Shown in pieces: positions 1 through 8,361 of a stretch of DNA of 64,000 bases. Under the pieces are notes generated by a model, which was not told the origin of the DNA, did no database searches, and saw only the letters and a list, made by a program, of their open reading frames with translations. The DNA lies in NCBI RefSeq assembly GCF_000463015.1, contig NC_022247.1:2728001-2792000 (forward strand). The letters run 5' to 3'. The stretch's first letter is position 1; the number at the start of each line of letters is the position of its first letter. The position numbers and the translations under genes were made by a program. The DNA is from Variovorax paradoxus B4 (GTDB lineage Bacteria; Pseudomonadota; Gammaproteobacteria; Burkholderiales; Burkholderiaceae_C).

Positions 1-1
1 C

Positions 2-697
2 TGGCAGAAACGCCTGCCGCAGAACTCGGCGCCCTACACCTCGACCATCGTGTTCCTGGTGAAGAAGGGCAACCCCAAGGGCCTGAAGGACTGGGACGAC
101 CTCGTCAAGCCCGGCGTGCAGGTGATCACGCCCAACCCCAAGACCTCCGGCGGCGCGCGCTGGAACTACCTGGCCGCCTGGGAGTTTGCCAAGCGCAAGT
201 ACGGCAGCGACGCCAAGGCCAGGGAATACATCGGCAACCTGTTCAGGAACGTGCCCGTACTCGACGCTGGCGCGCGCGGCGCGACCATCACCTTCGTGCA
301 GCGCGGCGTGGGCGACGTGCTGCTGGCCTGGGAGAACGAAGCCTTCCTGGCCCTCAAGGAATTCGGCGCCGAGAAGTTCGAGATCGTGGTGCCGTCGATC
401 TCGATCCTGGCCGAGCCCACGGTGGCGGTGGTCGACAAGGTGGTCGACAAGAAGGGCTCCCGCGCGGTGGCCGAGGAATACCTCAAGTACCTGTATTCGG
501 ACGAAGGCCAGGACATTGCGGGCCGCAACTTCTACCGCCCGACCTCGGAAAAAGCCAGGGCCAAGTACGACAAGCAGTTCCCCAAGCTCACGCTGGTGAC
601 CATCGACCAGGCCTTCGGCGGCTGGGCGAAGGCCGACAAGGCGCACTTTGCGGATGGCGCTTCCTTCGACCAGATCTACACGGCAAAGCAGAAGTAG
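2..697 (+). CDS. sbp: Sulfate ABC transporter substrate-binding protein, 3' part
   Basis: This is the C-terminal part (231 residues) of a periplasmic sulfate-binding protein; the start lies before the window. The frame is open from base 2 to the TAG stop. The segment [19 protein letters not shown] and the later [23 protein letters not shown] are characteristic of the Sbp/CysP family and closely resemble the complete paralogue at 15223. Family members have about 330-340 residues, so roughly 100 are missing. It should capture sulfate or thiosulfate for a CysTWA permease, but no permease genes follow it here. It is followed 41 bp later by ssuE, so it probably heads or precedes the sulfonate operon. 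Family assignment is firm; ligand preference is inferred. Confidence 0.93.
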   Translation, partial: WQKRLPQNSAPYTSTIVFLVKKGNPKGLKDWDDLVKPGVQVITPNPKTSGGARWNYLAAWEFAKRKYGSDAKAREYIGNLFRNVPVLDAGARGATITFVQRGVGDVLLAWENEAFLALKEFGAEKFEIVVPSISILAEPTVAVVDKVVDKKGSRAVAEEYLKYLYSDEGQDIAGRNFYRPTSEKARAKYDKQFPKLTLVTIDQAFGGWAKADKAHFADGASFDQIYTAKQK

Positions 698-738
698 GCC
701 GCCTCGAACGCCCGAAGAAAACCGAAAGAAAGTCCCCT

Positions 739-1323
739 GTGTCCGTTCTCCTGATTGCCGGCAGCCCCTCGGCACCTTCGCGTTCCACCGCCTTGCTCGA
801 GGCCGTGGGCGAGCGGCTGGCCGGCCGCAGCGCCCACATCGAGCGGCTCGCGATCCGCGACCTGCCGGCCCAGGCGCTGCTGCTGGCCGACTGGAGCCAT
901 CCGGCCATCGAGCGCGCGATTGCGCAGGTGGCGCATGCGCGCGTGGTCGTGGTGGCGACGCCGGTCTACAAGGCCGCCTACAGCGGCGTGCTGAAGGTTT
1001 TTCTCGACCTGCTGGCGCAGAACGCGCTCAAGGGCAAGACCGTGCTGCCGCTGGCCACCGGTGGCAGCCCGCACCACATGCTCGCGCTCGACTACGCATT
1101 GCGGCCGGTGCTGCATGCGCTCTCGGCGCGCCACATCCTGCCGGGCGTCTACGCGACCGATTCGCAGATCACGCTCACGCCCGAGAACGCCTACCAGGTG
1201 CATCCCGACCTGGCCGAGCGGCTCAACGAGGCCGTCGAGGTGCTCGCGACCGAAGGGCTGAAGCTGCCGGCAACACACGGCTTCGAACCGGTGCCGTTCT
1301 CCAAGGTGCGATGTAGCGTCTAG
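739..1323 (+). CDS. ssuE: NADPH-dependent FMN reductase SsuE
   Basis: A 194-residue flavodoxin-fold reductase that supplies reduced FMN to the alkanesulfonate monooxygenase SsuD. The N-terminal phosphate-binding loop GSPSAPSRS (residues 8-16) and the stretch TPVYKAAYSGVLKVFLDLL are typical of SsuE, and the length matches the roughly 190-residue family. The start is GTG, preceded by the purine-rich GAAAGAAAG; no better ATG lies nearby in frame. It is co-directional with ssuA, ssuD, ssuC and ssuB downstream, which supports the role. A second, more ChrR-like FMN reductase occurs at 11542, so in vivo pairing with SsuD rests on context. Confidence 0.9.
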   Translation: MSVLLIAGSPSAPSRSTALLEAVGERLAGRSAHIERLAIRDLPAQALLLADWSHPAIERAIAQVAHARVVVVATPVYKAAYSGVLKVFLDLLAQNALKGKTVLPLATGGSPHHMLALDYALRPVLHALSARHILPGVYATDSQITLTPENAYQVHPDLAERLNEAVEVLATEGLKLPATHGFEPVPFSKVRCSV

Positions 1324-1442
1324 AACGGGTTCTTCCTCGAACCCGAGTCCAGCCAGCCCCATTCCTGTTCCCGTTTTTTGAAGTCGCCGCTGCGCGGCGA
1401 GGGCACAGCTTTGCCTGAAGTTTTTGCACAAGGAATCCACGC

Positions 1443-1577
1443 ATGAACCCCGTTGCCACCGAAGACTCCGCACTCGACGCGCAGCCCCGCTCCATCTGGA
1501 AGGCGTTGCGGGACCTGGCCATCAGCACGATCGTGGTAACCGCCATCGCGCTCATCGTCGGCTTCATCTCGGCCTGA
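1443..1577 (+). CDS. Small single-span membrane peptide in the sulfonate cluster
   Basis: A 44-codon ATG-to-TGA frame fills the gap between ssuE and ssuA. The first half is polar (residues 1-24, including EDSALDAQPRS). The second half, about residues 25-43, is a continuous hydrophobic stretch (ISTIVVTAIALIVGFISA) that could form one transmembrane helix. An AAGGAA purine run lies about 9 bp before the ATG, and ssuA starts 35 bp after the stop. I do not recognise a family. The position suggests co-expression with sulfonate uptake, possibly as an accessory of the SsuBC permease, but that is inference. It is shorter than common gene-calling cut-offs and could be missed by automatic annotation. 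Confidence 0.6.
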   Translation: MNPVATEDSALDAQPRSIWKALRDLAISTIVVTAIALIVGFISA

Positions 1578-1612
1578 GGCCACCTGCATCCGCATTCGAA
1601 AAGGACGAGCCC

Positions 1613-2572
1613 ATGACTTCCATCTCCATTCCACGCCGCCGCCTGCTGCAGGGCGCCGCTGCCGCCGCAATCGCATTGCCTTCCTTCGCCGCACTGGCCC
1701 AGGCGCCGGCACGGCAGCTGCGCATCGGCCACCAGAAGGGCGCGCTGAGCATCCTCAAGGGCCGCGGCACGCTCGAGAAGCGGCTGGCGCCGCTCGGCGT
1801 GGCCGTGAAGTGGACCGAGTTCACCGCCGGCCCGGTGCAGCTCGAAGCACTGAACGTCGGCTCCATCGACTTCGGCGACGTGGGCGAGGCGCCACCGATC
1901 TTCGCGCAGGCCGCCGGCGCGCCGCTGGCCTACGTGGCGGCCACGCTGCAGCGCCCGCAGTCCGAAGCCGTGCTGGTGCCCAGGGGCTCGGCCATCAAGA
2001 CCGTGGCCGAGCTGAAGGGAAAGAAGATTGCGCTCAACAAGGGCTCGAACGTCCACTACCTCATCGTCAAGCTGTTCGAGAAGCACGGCTTGCCGTACAC
2101 CGACCTGAACCTCGTCTACCTGCCGCCGGCCGACGCACGCGCGGCGTTCGAAAAGGGCTCGGTCGATGCATGGGTGATCTGGGATCCGTTCCTTGCCGCG
2201 GCTGAAAAATCGCTCGAAGCCCGCGTCCTGGCCGACGCGACCGGCGTGGTGGGCAACCGCGGCTACTACTTCTCGTCGCTCGGCTATGCGGCAAAGAACG
2301 CCGACGTGCTGGCCATCGCGATCGAGGAGATCAACAAGGTCGACGTCTGGGGTGCCGCCCACAGGAACGATCTTGCCGCCGAGTTTGCTGCCCTGTGGGG
2401 CCTGCCGAAGCCGGTGGCCGACCTGACGGTGGCGCGCGCGGCCTACGGCACCGGTCCCATCAGCAAGGCTGTGCTCGCCGAGCAGCAGAAGATCGCCGAC
2501 ACCTTCTTCGACCTGAAGCTGATCCCCCGAAGGATCAGCGTGCTCGAGGCCGCCGCGGCGGGCATCGCGTGA
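1613..2572 (+). CDS. ssuA: Aliphatic sulfonate ABC transporter substrate-binding protein SsuA
   Basis: A 319-residue periplasmic binding protein of the SsuA/TauA (NMT1-like) family. The N-terminus carries three arginines followed by LLQ, then an Ala-rich hydrophobic core ending in AALAQA; this resembles a Tat-type signal more than a plain Sec signal. The mature part starts RQLRIGHQKGALSILKGRG and contains FGDVGEAPPIFAQAAGAPLAYVA, the ligand-pocket region usual in SsuA. The ATG at 1613 was preferred to upstream in-frame codons because the signal peptide starts there. It lies in order before ssuD, ssuC and ssuB, as expected for alkanesulfonate import. The exact sulfonate bound cannot be read from sequence. 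Confidence 0.92.
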   Translation: MTSISIPRRRLLQGAAAAAIALPSFAALAQAPARQLRIGHQKGALSILKGRGTLEKRLAPLGVAVKWTEFTAGPVQLEALNVGSIDFGDVGEAPPIFAQAAGAPLAYVAATLQRPQSEAVLVPRGSAIKTVAELKGKKIALNKGSNVHYLIVKLFEKHGLPYTDLNLVYLPPADARAAFEKGSVDAWVIWDPFLAAAEKSLEARVLADATGVVGNRGYYFSSLGYAAKNADVLAIAIEEINKVDVWGAAHRNDLAAEFAALWGLPKPVADLTVARAAYGTGPISKAVLAEQQKIADTFFDLKLIPRRISVLEAAAAGIA

Positions 2573-2749
2573 TGCACGAAGCCTTGCGCCATCGTGCCGC
2601 CTGCGTGCTTGCCACGACCACGCGCGCCTGGGGCATTCCCCAGCCGCGGCGCTTGCGGGCCGCATTGCCGCGCGCGCGCTGCGCGCCGCCCCGCGTGCGC
2701 GGCTTCTTCTTTGCCATCTGACGCCAGGCCCCACCGACGGAAGGACGAC

Positions 2750-3919
2750 ATGCAGATATTCTGGTTTCTCCCCACCCATGGCGACAGCCGCTATCTCGGC
2801 ACGAGCGAAGGCGCGCGACCGATCGACCTGGCCTACCTGCAGCAGATCGCGGGCGCGGCCGACAGCCTTGGCTACGAAGGCGTGCTGATTCCCACCGGCC
2901 GCTCGTGCGAAGACCCGTGGGTGATCGCCTCGAGCCTGATCGGCGCGACGAAGAAGCTCAAGTTCCTGGTGGCGGTGCGGCCCGGCCTCCACCAGCCCAG
3001 CCTGGCCGCGCGCATGGCCGCGACCTTCGATCGCCTGTCGGGCGGCCGCCTGCTGGTGAACCTGGTCACCGGCGGCGACCAGGCCGAACTCGAAGGCGAC
3101 GGCGTGTATCTCGACCATGCGGCGCGCTACGAGCAATCGGCCGAGTTCATCCGCATCTGGCGCGAGATTCTTGCGCGCAGCCATGGCGGCCAGGCCTTCG
3201 ACTACGAGGGCCGGCACTTGAGCGTGAAGGGCGCGAAGCTGCTCTATCCGCCGGTGCAGGACCCCTATCCGCCGGTGTGGTTCGGCGGCTCGTCGGCCGC
3301 CGCGCACGAGCTTGCGGCCGAGCAGGTCGATGCCTACCTCACATGGGGCGAACCGCCCGCCGAGGTGGCCAGGAAGATCGCCGACGTGCGCAACCGCGCC
3401 GCGCGCAAAGGCCGCACGGTGGAGTTCGGGATCCGGCTGCACGTGATCGTGCGCGAGACCGAAGACGCCGCATGGAAAGCCGCGGAGGAACTGATCAGCC
3501 GTGTCGACGACGAGACCGTGATCCGCGCCCAGGCCGCATTTGCCCGCATGGACTCCGAAGGCCAGCGCCGCATGGCTGCGCTGCATGCGGGCGGCGCCAG
3601 GCGATCGCGCGCCGAGCTGGAGATTTCGCCCAACCTCTGGGCCGGAGTCGGCCTGGTGCGCGGCGGCGCGGGCACGGCGCTGGTCGGCGACCCCAAGACC
3701 GTGGCGGCGCGCATCGAGGAATACGCGGCGCTCGGCCTCGACAAGTTCATTCTCTCGGGCTACCCGCATCTCGAAGAGGCCTACCGCTTCGCCGAGCTGG
3801 TGTTCCCGCTGCTCTCGTGCAAGGCGCAGGCACGGCTCGCGGGCGGATCGCTGAGTGGGCCGTTCGGCGAAGTCGTGGCCAATCTCGACGCGCCTTCGCG
3901 CATCATTTCCCAAAGCTAA
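2750..3919 (+). CDS. ssuD: FMNH2-dependent alkanesulfonate monooxygenase SsuD
   Basis: A 389-residue flavin-dependent monooxygenase of the bacterial-luciferase TIM-barrel family, close to the roughly 380 residues of E. coli SsuD. It cleaves C1-substituted alkanesulfonates to aldehyde and sulfite using FMNH2 and O2 in the cytoplasm. Visible family blocks include [18 protein letters not shown] at the N-terminus, [39 protein letters not shown] and [19 protein letters not shown]. The start ATG follows GGAAGGAC. It is flanked by ssuA upstream (177 bp gap) and ssuC 12 bp downstream. ssuE at the head of the run would supply reduced flavin. Confidence 0.95.
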   Translation: MQIFWFLPTHGDSRYLGTSEGARPIDLAYLQQIAGAADSLGYEGVLIPTGRSCEDPWVIASSLIGATKKLKFLVAVRPGLHQPSLAARMAATFDRLSGGRLLVNLVTGGDQAELEGDGVYLDHAARYEQSAEFIRIWREILARSHGGQAFDYEGRHLSVKGAKLLYPPVQDPYPPVWFGGSSAAAHELAAEQVDAYLTWGEPPAEVARKIADVRNRAARKGRTVEFGIRLHVIVRETEDAAWKAAEELISRVDDETVIRAQAAFARMDSEGQRRMAALHAGGARRSRAELEISPNLWAGVGLVRGGAGTALVGDPKTVAARIEEYAALGLDKFILSGYPHLEEAYRFAELVFPLLSCKAQARLAGGSLSGPFGEVVANLDAPSRIISQS

Positions 3920-3931
3920 GAAGGATCTCCC

Positions 3932-4783
3932 ATGACGGAACAAGTGCAGGAACTGCCGGCGGTCGCGCCTTCGGAAGAAAACGCCGGCGGCGCGCTCAAG
4001 GCCTTCGGCGCCAACGTGGCGGGGCGGCTGGTGCCGTGGCTGGTGCCGGTGGGGCTGATCGTCTTCTGGCAGATCGCTTCATCGCTGGGCTGGCTCTCCA
4101 CGCGGGTGCTGCCGGCACCCGTGGACGTGGTCAAGGCCGCCTGGGCGCTCGCCGTGTCGGGCGAACTCTGGACGCACGTCAAGGTGAGCGCGGGCCGTGC
4201 GCTGGCGGGCCTCGCCATCGGCGGGGGAACGGGGCTGGTGCTGGGCCTCTTGACCGGCTCGGTGAAGTTCTTCGAGACGCTGCTCGATTCGACCATCCAG
4301 ATGGTGCGCAACATTCCCGCGCTGGCGCTCATTCCGCTCGTCATCCTGTGGTTCGGCATCGACGAGTCGGCCAAGCTGTTCCTGATCTCGGTGTCGGTGT
4401 TCTTTCCGATCTACCTGAACACCTTCCACGGCATCCGCAACGTCGATCCGCAGCTGATCGAGATGGGGCGCACCTATGGACTCTCGCGCTGGCAGCTGTA
4501 CCGCGAGGTGATCCTGCCCGGCGCGCTGTCGTCCATCCTCGTGGGCCTGCGCTTTTCGCTGGGGCTGATGTGGGTGATCCTGATCGTGGCCGAAACCATC
4601 TCGGCACAGGCCGGCATCGGCTATCTCACGATGAACGCCCGCGAATTCCTGCAGACCGACATCGTGCTCGTGGGCATCCTGCTGTATGCGCTGCTCGGCA
4701 AGCTGGCCGACCTGTTCGCGCGCGGCCTGGAGCAATGGTGGCTTCGCTGGCACCCCGGCTACCAGAAGAAGACGTCGAAGTGA
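3932..4783 (+). CDS. ssuC: Aliphatic sulfonate ABC transporter permease SsuC
   Basis: A 283-residue inner-membrane permease of the BPD-type family, with about six hydrophobic segments starting near [17 protein letters not shown]. The coupling-loop motif is visible as [31 protein letters not shown], containing the EAA-type signature contacted by the ATPase. Length fits SsuC (about 263-285). It starts 12 bp after ssuD behind AAGGAT, and its stop abuts the AGGAGG ribosome site of ssuB. It should form the SsuBC importer served by SsuA. Confidence 0.94.
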   Translation: MTEQVQELPAVAPSEENAGGALKAFGANVAGRLVPWLVPVGLIVFWQIASSLGWLSTRVLPAPVDVVKAAWALAVSGELWTHVKVSAGRALAGLAIGGGTGLVLGLLTGSVKFFETLLDSTIQMVRNIPALALIPLVILWFGIDESAKLFLISVSVFFPIYLNTFHGIRNVDPQLIEMGRTYGLSRWQLYREVILPGALSSILVGLRFSLGLMWVILIVAETISAQAGIGYLTMNAREFLQTDIVLVGILLYALLGKLADLFARGLEQWWLRWHPGYQKKTSK

Positions 4784-4799
4784 GGAGGACACAAACATC

Positions 4800-5630
4800 A
4801 TGAATGCCGTTCTGAAAGACACACGGCCGCTGGCCATCTCGGGCGGCGTGCGCCTGGAGGCGCGCGGCCTGCACATGCGCTATGGCGAGCGCGAGGTGCT
4901 GCGCAACACCCAGCTCGCCATCGAGCCGGGGCAGTTCATCGCCATCGTCGGGCGCAGCGGCTGCGGCAAGAGCACCCTGCTGCGGCTCATCGCCGGACTC
5001 GAGAAGGCCACGTCCGGGGGGCTCTTCACGGACGGCAAGGCCATCGACGGCCTGCACGACGACACCCGGATCATGTTCCAGGAAGCGCGCCTCCTGCCCT
5101 GGCGCCGGGTGCTCGACAACGTGACACTCGGCTTGCCCGCCGAGGCCAGGGCGCGCGGCAAGGAGGTGCTCGCGCAGGTGGGCCTGGCCGACCGCGAGAA
5201 CGAATGGCCAGCGCGCCTGTCGGGCGGCCAGCGCCAGCGGGTGTCGCTCGCAAGGGCGCTGGTGCATCACCCGCGCCTGCTGCTGCTCGACGAGCCGCTG
5301 GGCGCGCTCGACGCGCTCACGCACATCGAGATGCATCGCCTCATCGAGAACCTCTGGCAGCGACACCGCTTCACCGCGCTGCTGGTGACGCATGACGTGC
5401 AGGAGGCCGTGGCGCTCGCGGACCGCGTGATCCTGATCGAGGACGGGCGTATCGCGCTCGACGAGAACATTGCGCTCGCCAGGCCGCGCTCGCAGGGCGA
5501 CCCGGCGTTCGCGGCCATCGAGAAGCGGATTCTCGACCGCGTGCTGCAGAAGGCCGGCGAGGCCGAGCCCGCCGGCACGGACGCAAGCTGGCTGCAGCCC
5601 TCGGCGCACACGCTGCGCTGGGCGATCTGA
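4800..5630 (+). CDS. ssuB: Aliphatic sulfonate ABC transporter ATP-binding protein SsuB
   Basis: A 276-residue cytoplasmic ATPase energising SsuC. It has Walker [10 protein letters not shown], a Q-loop region [16 protein letters not shown], signature LSGGQRQR, Walker [13 protein letters not shown] and a switch histidine in [11 protein letters not shown]. The LLPWRRV segment after the Q-loop is typical of SsuB/TauB ATPases. The ATG at 4800 follows an excellent AGGAGG directly after the ssuC stop; an open frame extends upstream into ssuC but has no comparable start. metY follows 36 bp later, so the transcript probably continues. Confidence 0.95.
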   Translation: MNAVLKDTRPLAISGGVRLEARGLHMRYGEREVLRNTQLAIEPGQFIAIVGRSGCGKSTLLRLIAGLEKATSGGLFTDGKAIDGLHDDTRIMFQEARLLPWRRVLDNVTLGLPAEARARGKEVLAQVGLADRENEWPARLSGGQRQRVSLARALVHHPRLLLLDEPLGALDALTHIEMHRLIENLWQRHRFTALLVTHDVQEAVALADRVILIEDGRIALDENIALARPRSQGDPAFAAIEKRILDRVLQKAGEAEPAGTDASWLQPSAHTLRWAI

Positions 5631-5666
5631 ACCCGTCGTTCATCCACAGAAAAGAAAGGCAGTTGC

Positions 5667-6956
5667 ATGTCGCAGAACTGGAAATTCGAGACTCTGTCGG
5701 TGCACGCCGGCTACTCGCCCGAGCCGACCACGCGCGCCGTGGCGCCGCCCATCTATCAAACGGTGGCCTATGCGTTCGACAGCGCGCAGCACGGCGCCGA
5801 CCTGTTCGACCTAAAGGTGCAGGGCAACATCTACACCCGCATCAACAACCCGACGCAGGACGTGCTCGAGCAGCGCGTGGCGGCGCTCGAAGGCGGCATC
5901 GCGGCGCTCGCGCTGGCATCGGGCCAGGCGGCAGTGACCTATGCGATCCAGACCATCGCCGAGGCGGGCGACAACATCGTCAGCAGCACCGCGCTGTATG
6001 GCGGCACCTACAACCTGTTCGCGCACACGCTGCCGCAGTTCGGCATCACCACGCGCTTCGCGGACCACCGCGACCCGGGCAGCTTCGAGAAGCTGTTCGA
6101 CGAGAAGACCAAGGCGGTGTTCGTCGAATCCCTCGGCAACCCGGCCGGCAACGTGACCGACATCGCGGCCATCGCCGACATCGCGCACCGCCACGGCGTG
6201 CCGCTGATCGTGGACAACACCGTGCCTTCGCCGTACCTGAGCCGGCCCATCGAACATGGCGCCGACATCGTGGTGCATTCGCTCACCAAGTACCTGGGTG
6301 GCCACGGCACCAGCATTGGCGGCGCCATCGTCGATTCGGGCAAGTTCCCGTGGGCCCGGCACAAGGAGCGCTTCAGGCGCCTGAACGAACCCGACGTGAG
6401 CTACCACGGTGTGGTCTACACCGAAGCGCTGGGCCCTGCCGCCTACATCGGCCGCGCGCGCGTGGTGCCGCTGCGCAACACGGGAGCGGCCATCTCGCCG
6501 TTCAACGCCTTCCTGATCCTGCAGGGCATCGAGACGCTGGCACTGCGCATGGACCGCATCAGCAGCAATGCGCTCTCTGTGGCCCAGCACTTGAAGACGC
6601 ACAAGGCCGTCAACTGGGTCAACTACGCGGCGCTCGAAGACCATCCCGACCATGCATTGGCGAAGAAGTACTTCGGCGGCAGGTCCAGCGGCGTGCTGAC
6701 CTTCGGCATCGGAAGCGGCCGCGAGGGCGGGGCGAAGTTCCTCGATGCGCTGAAGCTCTTCACGCGGCTCGTGAACATCGGCGACGTGCGCTCGCTGGCG
6801 ACGCACCCGGCCTCCACCACGCACCGGCAGCTCTCGCCCGAAGAGCTGGCTCGGGCCGGCGTCACGGAAGACACCGTGCGCCTGTCGGTCGGCATCGAGC
6901 ACATCGACGACCTGGTCGCCGACCTCGACCAGGCGCTGGCTGCCGCCGCCGGATGA
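5667..6956 (+). CDS. metY: O-acetylhomoserine sulfhydrylase (aminocarboxypropyltransferase)
   Basis: A 429-residue PLP enzyme of the Cys/Met metabolism family. It would condense O-acetylhomoserine with sulfide to give homocysteine, using the sulfide made from imported sulfate or sulfonate. The PLP lysine is K208 in HSLTKYLGGHG, and the pyridine-ring aspartate region is IVDNTVPSPYL. The N-terminus (FETLSVHAGYSPEPTTRAVAPPIYQTVAYAF) and the 425-440 residue length are typical of MetY rather than the shorter MetB/MetC. AAAGAAAGG precedes the ATG. Its place right after ssuB suggests it belongs to a sulfur-limitation operon. Specificity for O-acetyl over O-succinyl homoserine is family inference. 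Confidence 0.93.
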   Translation: MSQNWKFETLSVHAGYSPEPTTRAVAPPIYQTVAYAFDSAQHGADLFDLKVQGNIYTRINNPTQDVLEQRVAALEGGIAALALASGQAAVTYAIQTIAEAGDNIVSSTALYGGTYNLFAHTLPQFGITTRFADHRDPGSFEKLFDEKTKAVFVESLGNPAGNVTDIAAIADIAHRHGVPLIVDNTVPSPYLSRPIEHGADIVVHSLTKYLGGHGTSIGGAIVDSGKFPWARHKERFRRLNEPDVSYHGVVYTEALGPAAYIGRARVVPLRNTGAAISPFNAFLILQGIETLALRMDRISSNALSVAQHLKTHKAVNWVNYAALEDHPDHALAKKYFGGRSSGVLTFGIGSGREGGAKFLDALKLFTRLVNIGDVRSLATHPASTTHRQLSPEELARAGVTEDTVRLSVGIEHIDDLVADLDQALAAAAG

Positions 6957-7018
6957 CCGCCTTGCCCTTGTTTCTCCTGCCCGAACCCTTCCTTCAACCC
7001 CAAAGAGAAAGAAACATC

Positions 7019-7234
7019 ATGTCCATTCAAGCCATCAACGTCCGCAACCAGTTCAAGGGCAAGGTCCGCGAGATCATCCGCGGCGACGTCGTCTCCGAGG
7101 TCGATGTCGAAACCGCCTGGGGCATCGTGACCTCGGTCATCACCACGCGCTCGGTCGACGAGCTGCAGCTCAAGGTGGGCTCCGACGTGGTCGCGCTCGT
7201 GAAGTCCACGGAGGTTTCGATCGCCAAGCTCTGA
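7019..7234 (+). CDS. Mop/TOBE-domain molybdate-binding protein (molbindin-like)
   Basis: A 71-residue protein consisting of one Mop/TOBE domain (INVRNQFKGKVREIIRG, VVSEVDVETAWGIVTSVIT, LKVGSDVVALVKSTEVSI). Stand-alone proteins of this size oligomerise and bind molybdate or related oxyanions in the cytoplasm. An AAAGAGAAAGAAA purine run precedes the ATG. It starts 62 bp after metY and is followed at once by a strong terminator, so it is the last gene of the sulfur run. Molybdate can enter through sulfate transporters, so an oxyanion-buffering role in this operon is plausible, but that is inference. Confidence 0.85.
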   Translation: MSIQAINVRNQFKGKVREIIRGDVVSEVDVETAWGIVTSVITTRSVDELQLKVGSDVVALVKSTEVSIAKL

Positions 7235-7257
7235 CGGACCCTCGGGCTCGCGAACAA

Positions 7258-7287
7258 CCCGGCGCCGCGTTGGCGCCGGGTTTTTTT
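7258..7287 (+). terminator. Rho-independent terminator ending the ssu-metY-mop run
   Basis: A perfect 9-bp stem (7258-7266 with 7272-7280), a 5-nt loop and seven consecutive T residues lie 24 bp after the Mop-protein stop. It separates the sulfur operon from the serine acetyltransferase gene. Confidence 0.9.
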
Positions 7288-7315
7288 CCAGTTGCAGGAG
7301 CCGGGTTTTCAGTTC

Positions 7316-7344
7316 TTGGCACATCAGCCGCGGGCTTCTACAGT
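7316..7344 (+). promoter_or_regulatory. Sigma-70-type promoter candidate for the serine acetyltransferase gene
   Basis: TTGGCA at 7316-7321 and TACAGT at 7339-7344 are separated by 17 bp. They lie just after the terminator and 30 bp before the ATG at 7375. Spacing and location fit a housekeeping promoter; there is no experimental support. Confidence 0.55.
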
Positions 7345-7374
7345 GTGGTGTACAAAACGCCCGGAGAGAAAGCC

Positions 7375-8289
7375 ATGGCCAATTTCGAAGTAGGCGACAT
7401 CGTGCGCGCGCTGCATGCCGCGCGCGAAGAGTGGCGCGACTCCCAGCGCCGCTCGCGCGAGCCCGGCACGCGCGAGTTTCCGTCGCGCGACGCGCTTGCG
7501 CAAATCGTGGAGTCGCTCAAGGGCGCGCTCTTTCCGATGCGGCTCGGGCCGCCGGAACTGCGCCATGAGAGCGAGGATTTCTACGTCGGCCACTCACTGA
7601 ACACTGCCTTGCAGGCGCTGCTGGTGCAGGCGCGGCTGGAGCTCGGCTACAACGCCCGCCACGAGCCACGCCCCTCGAGCGAGATCGACGGTGTTGCCGC
7701 CGAGGCCATCCGCCGGTTCGCGAGCGCGCTGCCGCAGCTGCGCCGCCTGCTCGACACCGACGTGCTCGCCGCCTACCAGGGCGACCCGGCGGCACGCAGC
7801 GTGGACGAGGTGCTGCTGTGCTACCCGGGCGTGCTCGCGATGATCCACCACCGGCTGGCGCACGAGCTCTACAAGCTCGGGCTGCCGCTGTTGGCACGCA
7901 TCGTGGCCGAGCTCGCGCATGCGCAGACCGGCATCGACATCCACCCCGGTGCGCAGATCGATGCGGGCTTCTTCATGGACCATGGCACGGGCGTGGTGAT
8001 CGGCGAGACGGCGGTCATCGGCAAGCGCGTGCGCCTGTACCAGGCCGTGACGCTGGGTGCCAAGCGCTTTCCGACCGATGCCGAGGGCAATCTGCAGAAG
8101 GGCCTGCCGCGCCACCCGGTGGTGGAGGACGACGTGGTGATCTATGCCGGCGCCACCATCCTCGGGCGCGTGACGCTGGGCAAGGGCGCAGTCATCGGCG
8201 GCAACGTGTGGATCACCGACGACGTGCCCGCGGGCGCGAGCGTGACGCAGGCCAGCCTGCAGAACGCGCCCAAGGCCAGCGCGCCATAG
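7375..8289 (+). CDS. epsC: Serine O-acetyltransferase, EpsC type
   Basis: A 304-residue serine acetyltransferase making O-acetylserine, the carbon acceptor for sulfide in cysteine synthesis. The C-terminal half holds the left-handed beta-helix hexapeptide region with the block GIDIHPGAQIDAGFFMDHGTG, followed by VVIGETAVIGKRVRLYQAVTLGAKRF. These are hallmark acyltransferase motifs. The longer helical N-terminus (about 170 residues) marks the EpsC subgroup rather than short CysE. The start ATG follows GGAGAGAAAG. It has its own candidate promoter after a terminator, so it may be expressed independently of the adjacent sulfonate operon. Confidence 0.92.
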   Translation: MANFEVGDIVRALHAAREEWRDSQRRSREPGTREFPSRDALAQIVESLKGALFPMRLGPPELRHESEDFYVGHSLNTALQALLVQARLELGYNARHEPRPSSEIDGVAAEAIRRFASALPQLRRLLDTDVLAAYQGDPAARSVDEVLLCYPGVLAMIHHRLAHELYKLGLPLLARIVAELAHAQTGIDIHPGAQIDAGFFMDHGTGVVIGETAVIGKRVRLYQAVTLGAKRFPTDAEGNLQKGLPRHPVVEDDVVIYAGATILGRVTLGKGAVIGGNVWITDDVPAGASVTQASLQNAPKASAP

Positions 8290-8361
8290 GAATCCCCCGG
8301 AGGCCGGGCATCGGCGGCCGCGCTATGCTTCCCCGTTGTCAACTCTGTAGCTTGCCTCCGC

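Noticed and set aside
2572..2721. A 49-codon frame whose ATG overlaps the ssuA stop by 1 nt, encoding an Arg-rich peptide.
   Set aside because: The overlap is suggestive, but the composition (many Arg, Pro, Ala) is that of noncoding GC-rich DNA read in a random frame, it has no recognisable pattern, and ssuD has its own ribosome site. Left out unless conservation is shown.
1223..3943. A long open frame of about 900 codons antisense to the ssu genes.
   Set aside because: It covers the 3' end of ssuE, ssuA and ssuD, all clearly coding on the plus strand.
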